Shown in pieces: positions 26,141-34,472 of a DNA stretch of 38,937 nt (the stretch's first letter is position 1; each line of letters begins with the position of its first letter). The translations under genes and the position numbers were made by a program. Source of the DNA: Pseudomonadota bacterium (GTDB lineage Bacteria > Pseudomonadota > Gammaproteobacteria > Burkholderiales > Rhodocyclaceae); the NCBI GenBank assembly GCA_029780075.1, contig JAKOZI010000153.1, positions 1 to 38,937 of the forward strand, given 5' to 3'. A model generated the notes under the pieces. That model was not told the DNA's origin. It saw only the letters and a program-made list of their open reading frames with translations, and searched no databases.

Positions 26141-28552
26141 ATGACGACGCCTCCAGCACACGCCGGCGTTCTGACCGAAGCGGACACCTGCCGCGAATAT
26201 GTCACCCCTCGGCTCGTCGAGGCCGGTTGGTCGATCGAACCACACGCCATTGGCGAACAGCGCAGCTTCACCGACGGACGGATCATCGTCACCGGCGGTC
26301 GGGTTCGGCGCGGCAAGCAGAGGCGTGCCGACTATCTCCTGTACTACCGGCGTGATTACCCGCTGGCTATCGTGGAAGCGAAGGCCGTTGGCCTGGCCGT
26401 CGAAACCGGCGTGCAACAGGCCCGCGAATCCGCCGAGATGCTCGGACTGAAGTTTGCCTACGCGACCAACGGTCAGCGCATCATCGAGATTGACTACATC
26501 ACTGGCAGCGAGCGCGAGGTCGAGCGCTTCGCAACGCCAGCCGAACTGTGGCAACGTCTGACCGCTGCCTCACAGATGCCAGAGTCTGCCACCGCACATC
26601 TGCTGGAGCCGTTCAATCTCGTTTCGGGAAAGGTGCCGCGCTACTATCAGCAGATCGCCATCCATCGGGTCACCGAAGCGATTCTGCTCGGAGATACGCG
26701 CATCCTGGCTACTCTTGCCACGGGTACCGGCAAGACCTGTGTCGCTTTCCAGATTTGCTGGAAGCTGTGGAACAGTCGCTGGAACCGGACTGGCGAGTAC
26801 CGCCGCCCCAAGATACTATTCCTGGCCGACCGCAACATTCTCGTCGACGATCCGATGGCCAAGATGTTCGCGCCCTTCGGCGAGGCTCGCCACAAAATTT
26901 CGGGTAACGATGTCAGCAAAAGCCGCGACTTGTACTTCGGCATCTATCAGGCGCTGACCACCGCCAGCGAGGATATCTTTCGCCAGTACCGGCCCGATTT
27001 TTTCGATCTGATCATCATCGATGAATGTCATCGCGGATCGAGTCGCGACGACAGCAGTTGGCGAGTCGTTCTCGACTACTTCGCGCCTGCCGTCCAGTTC
27101 GGCATGACAGCGACGCCACTGCGAGATGAGACGCGTGATACCTACCAGTATTTCGGCAACCCGGTCTACACCTACAGCCTGCGCCAGGGGATCGAGGACG
27201 GCTTCCTCGCGCCTTATCGTGTGCATCGGGTGATCACCAGCGTCGATGCCGCCGGCTGGCGTCCGTCAAGGAACGAGCTCGACCGCTACGGCCGCAAGGT
27301 GCCTGACGAGGAATACCAGACGAAGGATTTCGAGCGTGTCGTGGCACTGCGCGCGCGCACCCGAGCGATTGCCCAGCACCTGACCGATTTCCTCAAGGGT
27401 ACGGACCGTTTCGCAAAGACGATTGTTTTCTGCGTCGACCAGGAACACGCGGCCGAAATTCGGCAAGAACTGCTGAACCTCAACAGCGACCTCGTCAGTC
27501 AGTATCCTGACTACGTCTGCCGGGTGACTGCAGACGAGGGAGCCATCGGCCTGACCCATCTGGCGCACTTTCAGGATGTTGACCGACCGACCCCGGTGCT
27601 CCTCACCACTTCTCAATTGCTGACCACCGGCGTCAATGCCGAGATGGTGAAGTACGTCGCTCTGGCGCGCGTCGTCGGTTCGCACACGGAGTTCAAGCAG
27701 ATCATTGGCCGTGGAACGCGTCTGAAGGTCGATTACGGCAAGGAATACTTCGTCATCATCGATTTTACCGGCACCGCCACCCGCCACTTCGCAGACCCTG
27801 ATTTCGACGGCGAGCCGGCACGTATCGAGGAAGTCACCATCGATGGGAGCGGCGAAACGCTCGACACCCACGTCGAAACTCCGCCGCTCGTTGCCGAGCC
27901 CCAAGGGGAATACCGCGTGGAAACCAACGATGGCGAGGACGGCAACTGCGCCATCCTGACCGAGCCCTCTGACGAGCCGCGCAAGTTCTATGTCGACGGC
28001 GGCGAAGTCGAGATCATCGGCCATCTCGTCTACGATCTGGACACCGACGGCAAGAAGTTGCAGGTCGTACGTTACACCGAGTACTCCGGACGTACCGTCC
28101 GGTCGCTGTACCCTGAGCGCGCCGATCTGCAATCCGCGTGGGCCAATCCCGATACCCGTGGCGAAGTTCTCCGGGAACTGAGCGAGCGTGGCATTAGCTT
28201 CGAGGAACTCGCGGTGAGCGCCAATCAGCCCGACGCCGACCCATTCGACCTGTTGTGCCATCTGGCCTGGAATACGCCCTTGCTGACCCGCCGCGAGCGG
28301 GCGAAACGCGCGCGCCAGGCCGCGCCTGACTTCTTCGGCCCATACAGCGAGACTGCCCGCGAAGTCCTCTCGCTGCTGATCGACAGGTACATCGATCGCG
28401 GTATCCTCCAATTCAACACCCTCTCCGAACTGATGAAGGTCACGCCCTTCGACCGCTTCGGCACGCCCTCCGAGATCGCCCGTCGCCACTTCGGCGGCAT
28501 GCGCGGCCTTCGGGAAGCCGTGTCAGGACTTCAGGCCGCCCTTTACCAATGA
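26141..28552 (+). CDS. hsdR: Type I restriction enzyme, R subunit (endonuclease/translocase)
   Basis: 803 residues of the EcoEI-type HsdR group. An N-terminal PD-(D/E)XK nuclease is visible as RADYLLYYRRDYPLAIVEAKA, with Asp64, Glu79 and Lys81. The SF2 translocase follows: Walker A ATGTGKT (Lys198), DECH box (294-297), GMTATP (321-326) and GRGTR near 523. The C-terminal part matches the EcoEI R C-terminal domain that binds the methylase. With HsdM and HsdS it would cut unmethylated foreign DNA after translocation. It is the first gene of a four-gene operon and ends 14 nt before hsdM. There is no clear ribosome site at the ATG. All motors and nuclease residues are intact, so the enzyme looks functional. 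Confidence 0.95.
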   Translation: MTTPPAHAGVLTEADTCREYVTPRLVEAGWSIEPHAIGEQRSFTDGRIIVTGGRVRRGKQRRADYLLYYRRDYPLAIVEAKAVGLAVETGVQQARESAEMLGLKFAYATNGQRIIEIDYITGSEREVERFATPAELWQRLTAASQMPESATAHLLEPFNLVSGKVPRYYQQIAIHRVTEAILLGDTRILATLATGTGKTCVAFQICWKLWNSRWNRTGEYRRPKILFLADRNILVDDPMAKMFAPFGEARHKISGNDVSKSRDLYFGIYQALTTASEDIFRQYRPDFFDLIIIDECHRGSSRDDSSWRVVLDYFAPAVQFGMTATPLRDETRDTYQYFGNPVYTYSLRQGIEDGFLAPYRVHRVITSVDAAGWRPSRNELDRYGRKVPDEEYQTKDFERVVALRARTRAIAQHLTDFLKGTDRFAKTIVFCVDQEHAAEIRQELLNLNSDLVSQYPDYVCRVTADEGAIGLTHLAHFQDVDRPTPVLLTTSQLLTTGVNAEMVKYVALARVVGSHTEFKQIIGRGTRLKVDYGKEYFVIIDFTGTATRHFADPDFDGEPARIEEVTIDGSGETLDTHVETPPLVAEPQGEYRVETNDGEDGNCAILTEPSDEPRKFYVDGGEVEIIGHLVYDLDTDGKKLQVVRYTEYSGRTVRSLYPERADLQSAWANPDTRGEVLRELSERGISFEELAVSANQPDADPFDLLCHLAWNTPLLTRRERAKRARQAAPDFFGPYSETAREVLSLLIDRYIDRGILQFNTLSELMKVTPFDRFGTPSEIARRHFGGMRGLREAVSGLQAALYQ

Positions 28553-28566
28553 AAAGCCCCGACTGA

Positions 28567-30387
28567 ATGCCTCTGTCAACCGCCCCCAAAGCCAGAACAC
28601 CCCGAAGAACCCGAGCACCGCTCACCACCCGCGAGAACCTGTCGTCGCTGATCGGCTCCGCTCGCCAGATCCTGCGCAAGGACAAGGGATTGAACGGCGA
28701 TGTCGATCGTCTGCCGCTGCTCACCTGGGTGATGTTCCTCAAGTTCCTTGACGATCTCGAAATTGCCCACGAAGAAGAAGCCGATCTCGATGGCAAGCGC
28801 TACCAGCCGATCATCGAAGCGCCGTATCGCTGGCGGGACTGGGCAGCGAGGGAAGACGGCATCAATGGGGATGAATTGCTGGCGTTCATCAGCCAGGAAT
28901 TCACCGTACGTGCCGATGGGAAAGTGGGCAAAGGGCTGTGCTCTTATTTGCGCGATCTGGCAGGTGTTGGAGAGAAGGGTAGCCAGCGCGAGGTGGTGGC
29001 CAACGTCTTCAAGGGTGTGCAGAACCGGATGGTCAGCGGCTACCTGCTGCGCGACATCCTCAACAAGATCAATGGTATCCATTTTCGCAGCAGCGAAGAG
29101 ATCCACACCCTGTCGCATCTCTACGAATCGATGCTGCGCGAGATGCGCGATGCGGCCGGAGACTCGGGGGAGTTCTACACCCCGCGACCGGTCGTTCGTT
29201 TCATGGTCCAGGTGAGTGACCCGAAGCTCGGGGAAACCGTGCTCGATCCGGCCTGTGGTACCGGTGGTTTTTTGGTCGGGGCCTACGACCACATTGCCGC
29301 ACAGGTCACCACGCCAGATGAATGGCGCAGGCTGCAACGGGAAACCCTCTTCGGACAGGAGGCCAAGCCGCTGCCCTACATGCTGGTGCAGATGAACCTG
29401 CTGCTGCACGGCCTGGAGGCACCGCAGATCACCTACGGCAACACGCTGGAGCGCCGGATCACCGAGATCGGCCACAGCGAGCGTGTGGATGTCATCCTCA
29501 CCAACCCGCCCTTCGGAGGGGAAGAAGAAGCCGGCATCAAGGCGAATTTTCCACCGAACATGCAAACGGCGGAAACCGCGCTGCTGTTCCTGCAATACAT
29601 CATGCGCAAGCTGCGTGTGGCGGGTGCCCCGGTGCCCGCTGGCAAGCCTGCCGCCCGCGGTGGCCGTGCCGCCGTGGTCGTGCCCAACGGCGCCCTGTTT
29701 GGTGACGGCATCAGCGCCGTCATCAAGGAAGAGATGCTCAAGGAGTTCCGCCTGCACACCATCGTGCGCCTGCCGCAAGGCGTCTTCGCGCCATACACCG
29801 ACATCCCGGCCAACCTGCTGTTTTTCGAACGTGGAGGTCCCACCGACACCATCTGGTATTACGAACTGCCGCTACCCGAAGGTCGCAAGAAGTACAGCAA
29901 GACCGCCGCGTTGCAGTTCGAGGAATTCGCCCCGGCACTGGCCTGGTGGAATGACCGCCAGGAAGGGCCGCACGCCTGGAAGGTGGACTTTGCCGCCAGG
30001 CGCGCTGCTGCCTTTGAAGCGGCCACACCGCACTGGCAACGGGCGGCGAGGGAACGCCAGGCAGCCCTCGCGCTGGGCAAACCGATCCGCGAGATGGAGC
30101 AGACACTCCAATCGGCAGCGAATGACCATAAAGTCGCACTGCGGGAGCAGTTGAGAACTCTAAAGGCCGGGCAGCAAGCTCACGAACAATCCGCCAAGGG
30201 CGCGCAGGCCGATGGCGACGCGCTGTACTGGCCGATCTACAACCTGGACCTCAAGAACCCTCATGCCAAGGCCGGCCTGGAGCACGCCGATCCGAAGGAT
30301 CTGATCGCCTCGATGCGCAGCCACGAGGCCGAGATCATGCGCCTATTGGGCGAGATCGAAGCCTTGGTGAACGACGTACAGGCATGA
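28567..30387 (+). CDS. hsdM: Type I restriction-modification DNA methyltransferase, M subunit
   Basis: 606 residues. An N-terminal helical HsdM domain (LSSLIGSARQILRKDKGLNGDVDRLPLLTWVMFLKFLDDLE) is followed by the N6-adenine methylase core. GEFYTPRPVVRFMV leads to motif I DPACGTGGFL (about 227-236, AdoMet binding), then motif IV NPPF (313-316, catalytic). The C-terminal region has a Gln/Lys-rich helical coil (about 490-560) that would contact HsdS. It would methylate adenines in the recognition site given by HsdS, protecting host DNA. The stop overlaps the start of the next gene in ATGA, so the operon is translationally coupled. No damage is seen. Confidence 0.95.
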   Translation: MPLSTAPKARTPRRTRAPLTTRENLSSLIGSARQILRKDKGLNGDVDRLPLLTWVMFLKFLDDLEIAHEEEADLDGKRYQPIIEAPYRWRDWAAREDGINGDELLAFISQEFTVRADGKVGKGLCSYLRDLAGVGEKGSQREVVANVFKGVQNRMVSGYLLRDILNKINGIHFRSSEEIHTLSHLYESMLREMRDAAGDSGEFYTPRPVVRFMVQVSDPKLGETVLDPACGTGGFLVGAYDHIAAQVTTPDEWRRLQRETLFGQEAKPLPYMLVQMNLLLHGLEAPQITYGNTLERRITEIGHSERVDVILTNPPFGGEEEAGIKANFPPNMQTAETALLFLQYIMRKLRVAGAPVPAGKPAARGGRAAVVVPNGALFGDGISAVIKEEMLKEFRLHTIVRLPQGVFAPYTDIPANLLFFERGGPTDTIWYYELPLPEGRKKYSKTAALQFEEFAPALAWWNDRQEGPHAWKVDFAARRAAAFEAATPHWQRAARERQAALALGKPIREMEQTLQSAANDHKVALREQLRTLKAGQQAHEQSAKGAQADGDALYWPIYNLDLKNPHAKAGLEHADPKDLIASMRSHEAEIMRLLGEIEALVNDVQA

Positions 30388-31553
30388 CGGCGCCCACCCC
30401 GGATCGGACCGACTACGCCGCCGTCCACGCAGACATCGTCGGATTGCTGGAAGCCGCCCGCCGTGCCGCAGCGCGCAGCGTCAATGCGGTGATGACGGCC
30501 ACCTACTGGAAGGTCGGTCGACGCATCGTCAAGTTCGAGCAGGGGGGACAGGAACGGGCGACCTACGGCCAGGCTCTGCTCAAGCGCCTGTCGGGCGATC
30601 TGTCTGCTCGCTTTGGCCGAGGCTTTTCCGAGCGAAACCTGGAGCAAATGCGATTGTTCTACCTGTCCTGGTCGCCGGAGACGATTTCGCAGACGGCATC
30701 TGCGAAATTGGCTGCACCATCGATTTCGCAGATGCTGTCTGGCAAGTCTGCCGCTCAGGGAATCCTTCCGGCGGTGTCCGTGCCATCCCCGGTGCTGGCA
30801 CAAGTCTTCCCATTGCCTTGGTCGGCCTACGTGCGCCTGCTGTCGGTCAAGAACCCACAGGCCCGCGCCTTCTACGAGACCGAAGCGCTGCGTGGTGGCT
30901 GGAGCATCGCCCAACTCAATCGCCAGATCGGGAGCCAGTTCTACGAGCGCACCGCGCTTTCCACCAACAAGGCGGCGATGCTGGAAAAGGGCGAAGTGGC
31001 CGAACCCGGCGAGCCGATCACGCCCGAGCAGGCCATCAAGGATCCGTTCGTGCTGGAATTCCTCAACCTCAAGGATGAGTATTCCGAGTCCGATCTTGAA
31101 GAAGCATTGATCCGGCACCTGGCCGATTTCCTGCTGGAACTGGGCGATGACTTCGCCTTCGTCGGCCGCCAGCGGCGTCTGCGCATCGACGACACCTGGT
31201 TTCGCGTCGATCTGCTGTTCTTCCACCGCCGCTTGAAGTGCCTGCTGATCATCGACCTCAAGGTGGGCAAGTTCAGCTACGCCGATGCTGGCCAGATGCA
31301 CCTGTATCTGAACTACGCCCGTGAGCACTGGATGAAACCGGGAGAGAATCCACCGGTCGGCCTGATTCTCTGTGCCGAGAAAGGTGCTGCCGAGGCCCAC
31401 TACGCGCTGGAAGGGCTGCCGAACAAGGTGCTGGCCGCCGAATACCAGACCATGCTGCCGGATGAGAAGCTGCTGGCAGAAGAACTGGACCGGACGCGGA
31501 GGGAAATTGAGGCGCGGCGAATCGGACGCGGTGGCGTGGAGGGCGGCGAATGA
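30384..31553 (+). CDS. DUF1016 (YhcG-type) PD-(D/E)XK nuclease within the restriction operon
   Basis: 389 residues. The N-terminal DUF1016 domain (about 10-170) begins VHADIVGLLEAARRAAARSVNAVMTATYWKVGRRIV. It is interrupted at about 95-140 by a Ser/Ala/Pro-rich insertion (ISQTASAKLAAPSISQMLSGK), where the repeated ISQ unit looks like a duplication. The C-terminal nuclease domain holds Asp276 (RVDLLFFHRRLKCL) and Asp291/Lys293 (IIDLKVGKF), so the usual E-x-K is D-L-K here, a form also seen in relatives. The gene overlaps hsdM upstream and hsdS downstream by 4 nt each, so it is made with the restriction subunits. Its role in type I systems is not established. Confidence 0.9.
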   Translation: MTAPTPDRTDYAAVHADIVGLLEAARRAAARSVNAVMTATYWKVGRRIVKFEQGGQERATYGQALLKRLSGDLSARFGRGFSERNLEQMRLFYLSWSPETISQTASAKLAAPSISQMLSGKSAAQGILPAVSVPSPVLAQVFPLPWSAYVRLLSVKNPQARAFYETEALRGGWSIAQLNRQIGSQFYERTALSTNKAAMLEKGEVAEPGEPITPEQAIKDPFVLEFLNLKDEYSESDLEEALIRHLADFLLELGDDFAFVGRQRRLRIDDTWFRVDLLFFHRRLKCLLIIDLKVGKFSYADAGQMHLYLNYAREHWMKPGENPPVGLILCAEKGAAEAHYALEGLPNKVLAAEYQTMLPDEKLLAEELDRTRREIEARRIGRGGVEGGE

Positions 31554-32704
31554 AGGCGTGGCCCCTAATATCCCTTGGTGAGATTCTGAAACAGGATACG
31601 CAGTATCTGTCCGAGCCTGAACCAAGGCTTTATCGGAAACTCTCGGTCAAGCTCTATGGTCGCGGAGTTGTTCTCGATACCCCAGCCGATGGGGGCTCGG
31701 TGAAGATGCGCAAGCATCAGTTGGCGCGTTCTGGTCAGGTGATTCTTTCGGAAATCTGGGCCAAGAAAGGCGCAATTGGCATCGTCCCACCCGAAGGTGA
31801 CGGCGCGCTTTGTACGTCTCACTTCTTCCTCTTTGACATTGACGAGTCGAAAGCGCTGCTGGGCTACATCGGTTGGCTACTTCGCGGCAACTACTTTGAG
31901 CCACAGCTCAATGCGGAAGCAAGGGGCACAACAGGCTATGCGGCCATCAAACCAAAGCAGTTCCTCTCTATCGAGATTCCGCTACCGCCGTTGTCCGAAC
32001 AGGAATCCCTCGTCGCCCGTCTCGACGCGCTGGCCGAGAAAACCCGGCAGGTCGAAGCACACCTGGATGCCGCCGAGCGAGATGCCGAGCGACTCATCAG
32101 GGCCTACATCTTTCATCCACCTGGCGAGCAACCAACGAAGCGGCCGATGTTCGAACTGGTATCTCTGCGGCCCCCTGACGTAACGGTCGACAAAACGGCT
32201 TCCGAATATCGCTTTGCAGGTGTTTACTCGTTTGGGCGCGGCGTGTTTCCGAGCGCGATCAAGTCAGGCGGCGAATTCGCCTATGACCGACTTTCTACCG
32301 TACGGGCTGGCGATTTTACCTATCCGAAGTTAATGGCTTGGGAAGGCGCTCTGGGGGTGGTGCCTCCTGAGTGTGACGGGATGGTCGTCTCCCCGGAGTT
32401 CCCGGTATTCTCTGTCAACACCGAGAAAATCTTGCCTGAGGTGCTGGACATCTACTTTCGCACGCCGGAGGTCTGGCCCTCGTTGGCAGAACTCAGCGGC
32501 GGCACCAACATCCGTCGCCGTCGCCTGCAACCATCGGCATTCCTCGCGTACGCAATGCCAGTGCCTTCTATGACAACACAATTCAAGATACGCGCCGCAT
32601 ATTCACGCACACAGTATCTCAAGGCCAAACACGCCGCCATCCGCCAGGCCAACGCCGCGCTATTGCCGGCGACGCTGGAGCGGGTATTTGCCGGAGGCGA
32701 TTAA
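31550..32704 (+). CDS. hsdS: Type I restriction enzyme, specificity (S) subunit
   Basis: 384 residues. Two target-recognition domains (about 5-140 and about 205-345) are separated by the central conserved helix region beginning IPLPPLSEQESLVARLDALAEK. A second, weaker helical repeat ends the protein (IRAAYSRTQYLKAKHAAIRQANAALLPATLERVF). This layout is that of HsdS, where each TRD reads half of a bipartite site. It starts 4 nt inside the DUF1016 gene (ATGA). The first TRD carries SEIWAKKGAIGIVPPEGDGALCTS and the second LMAWEGALGVVPPECDGMVVSP. The two TRDs are thus related to each other, which may mean related half-sites. The gene is intact. Confidence 0.93.
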   Translation: MKAWPLISLGEILKQDTQYLSEPEPRLYRKLSVKLYGRGVVLDTPADGGSVKMRKHQLARSGQVILSEIWAKKGAIGIVPPEGDGALCTSHFFLFDIDESKALLGYIGWLLRGNYFEPQLNAEARGTTGYAAIKPKQFLSIEIPLPPLSEQESLVARLDALAEKTRQVEAHLDAAERDAERLIRAYIFHPPGEQPTKRPMFELVSLRPPDVTVDKTASEYRFAGVYSFGRGVFPSAIKSGGEFAYDRLSTVRAGDFTYPKLMAWEGALGVVPPECDGMVVSPEFPVFSVNTEKILPEVLDIYFRTPEVWPSLAELSGGTNIRRRRLQPSAFLAYAMPVPSMTTQFKIRAAYSRTQYLKAKHAAIRQANAALLPATLERVFAGGD

Positions 32705-32720
32705 TGCCCCCCGCAGAGCC

Positions 32721-32966
32721 TCAGTCAATAGCAGACAGAACGCTCTTGATGCGCTCCAGGCCAATACTCACGGCCTCTGCAAGCCTCATCGACTCTGGAT
32801 CGTCAGGCACATTCTCGGTCGTCCATTCGCAGAACGAAGCCATGAGCGCAGCCCGCTCGACCGAGAGCCTTGACTCCAGCAAGCCAGACTCGATGATGGG
32901 AATCAGGGCCGCAGCGGCTCGCAGACGGTTGATCTCCGGGGTTGATGGATGGATTTTCTGCGACAT
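32721..32966 (-). CDS. Small conserved-looking hypothetical protein
   Basis: 81 residues, acidic and helical (MSQKIHPSTPEINRLRAAAALIPIIESGLLESRLSVERAALMASFCEWTTENVPDDPESMRLAEAV). Composition and periodicity look like a real cytosolic protein. It is convergent with hsdS, their stops 16 nt apart. No good ribosome site precedes the ATG at 32966, and the family was not recognised. It could belong to the restriction island as an accessory or antagonist, but nothing in the sequence proves that. Confidence 0.55.
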   Translation of the reverse strand: MSQKIHPSTPEINRLRAAAALIPIIESGLLESRLSVERAALMASFCEWTTENVPDDPESMRLAEAVSIGLERIKSVLSAID

Positions 32967-33065
32967 GCACTCATTCTAGCGAACCTCAGGCCAGAACACA
33001 GAGGAACGATGTGCTGTTGGCAGCCAACGTGACTACACTACGGGATAATTTACAGGATCGACATC

Positions 33066-33293
33066 ATGCCCATCTACGAATACGCATGCGCCGCTTGCGG
33101 CAAGGAATTCGAGAAGCTGGTACGCCAGTCTTCGCCCGCGCCGGAGTGCCCGGATTGCCACAGCACCGACCTGTGCAAGAAGCTGTCCGCCTTCAACGCC
33201 GGAAGCGGGTCGGTTGCAGTAGCCAGTGACCTTCCTGGCCCCTGCGGGAGTTGCGGTCACCCAGACGGTCCAGGCGCTTGCCGGTTTCAGTGA
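33066..33293 (+). CDS. FmdB-family zinc-ribbon protein
   Basis: 75 residues with the FmdB/CxxC zinc ribbon: MPIYEYACAACGKEFEKLV, then CPDC, with a Gly/Ser-rich tail ending in a further CGSC. The two CxxC pairs (Cys9/Cys12 and Cys29/Cys32 approximately) bind one zinc. FmdB proteins are small putative regulators. In many betaproteobacteria one copy sits before aspS; this copy stands alone in the accessory region, ahead of a DUF2461 gene. An AGGA site precedes the ATG. Confidence 0.85.
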   Translation: MPIYEYACAACGKEFEKLVRQSSPAPECPDCHSTDLCKKLSAFNAGSGSVAVASDLPGPCGSCGHPDGPGACRFQ

Positions 33294-33420
33294 GAGGGTT
33301 GGTCTGCCCGTAACCCACAGATTCTGAACGGCAGCCTCTTGCTCCGAGCACTCCACCATAAACCCCACCATAATATCGGGAAAACCGCTCATTGCCTGGA
33401 CGACATCTTGAATACCCATC

Positions 33421-34096
33421 ATGTTCACTAGAGCCAGCATCAAGTTCCTCGACGATCTAGCAGCCAACAACAACAGGATCTGGTTTGAGGAGAACCGCTC
33501 ACAATACGAAGCGTTGGTTCGTGAGCCAGCATTGGAGTTCATCTCGGAAATGTCTCCGGTGCTGAAAACATTCGCACCCCATTTCCGTGCAGACCCACGC
33601 AAGACAGGGGGCTCCCTGATGCGGGTTTTCCGGGACACACGTTTCTCTCGTGACAAGACACCGTACAAGACCAACATCGGAATCCAGTTCCGCCACGCCA
33701 GCGGCAAGGATGTGCATGCGCCGGGTTTCTATGTGCATATCGCCAGCGATGAATGCTTTCTGGCTGTCGGCTGCTGGCATCCTGACACGGACTGCCTTGC
33801 GCGGATTCGTGACTGGATTGCTTGTAAGCCCGAAAAATGGTTTTCAGCACGTGACCACAGTAGTTTCGTCGAAGGCATGGTCACTGTCCGGTGAGAGTCT
33901 GACGCGGCCGCCGCGAGGCTACCAGGCTGACCATGCAGCGATAGAGGACTTGAAGCGGAAAGACTTTATCGCGATAGCGGCATTGTCTCTGGACGAGGTC
34001 ATCGATCAGGATTTTGTGAAGTTGGCCGGGTCGCGGTTTGCCGTAGCCACACCTTTCATCAACTTTCTATGTGACGCTTTGGAGGTGCAGTACTGA
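33421..34096 (+). pseudogene. DUF2461 protein, frameshifted
   Basis: The DUF2461 (TIGR02453-type) protein is read in two frames. 33421-33894 gives 157 residues (MFTRASIKFLDDLAANNNRIWFEENR, then the typical RVFRDTRFSRDKTPYKTNIGIQFRH) and stops after EGMVTVR. The family's expected continuation WSLSGESLTRPPRGYQADHAAIEDLKRKDFIAI lies in the next frame and runs to 34096. One extra G in GAAGGCATGG near 33874 explains it: removing it restores VEAWSLSGESL. The function of the family is unknown. The gene is either a young pseudogene or contains a sequencing error. Its 3' end overlaps the convergent recombinase-partner gene by 38 nt. Confidence 0.85.
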
Positions 34097-34472
34097 TAAG
34101 CTGCACCCTCTGCCTCTCCCACTCCACCGGAAACGGCGCCATCAGGTCCTTCAACGTCAGCGAAGCCGGTTGCTTGCCCGCCAGAATCGTCTCCACGATA
34201 TCCGGCGCCAGCAACGCCAACCGCACCACACGACTCACGAACGACGATCCAATCTTCTCCGCCCTGGCGATTTCCTTCAGGCATCCGTAGGTCTCGTTCT
34301 CCAGCAACTTCTGCCACCGAAACGCCCGAGCAATCGCCTTGATCATCGTGTTGTCGATGGTCGCCATCGGCGCCGGGCTGCCCTGCGTCCCATCCGGCAA
34401 TACGATCACCTTGCGCCCGCCCCGCAGCTTGAAGGTCATTGGCAGATTCATGGAAATGACATCGCGGTCCAT
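34059..34472 (-). CDS. Helix-turn-helix partner of serine recombinase
   Basis: 137 residues from the ATG at 34472. A short N-terminal part with LRGGRKVIVLPDG is followed by IDNTMIKAIARAFRWQKLLENETYG and a helix-turn-helix (CLKEIARAEKIGSSFVSRVVRLALLAPDIVETIL), then LTLKDLMAPFPVEWERQR. Proteins of this pattern are regularly found as the gene after large serine recombinases of integrated elements. It begins within TGATG, one nucleotide overlapping the recombinase stop, so the two were co-translated. The likely job is DNA binding in regulation or recombination of the element. The gene itself is intact, although the recombinase is not. Confidence 0.85.
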   Translation of the reverse strand: MDRDVISMNLPMTFKLRGGRKVIVLPDGTQGSPAPMATIDNTMIKAIARAFRWQKLLENETYGCLKEIARAEKIGSSFVSRVVRLALLAPDIVETILAGKQPASLTLKDLMAPFPVEWERQRVQLISTAPPKRHIES

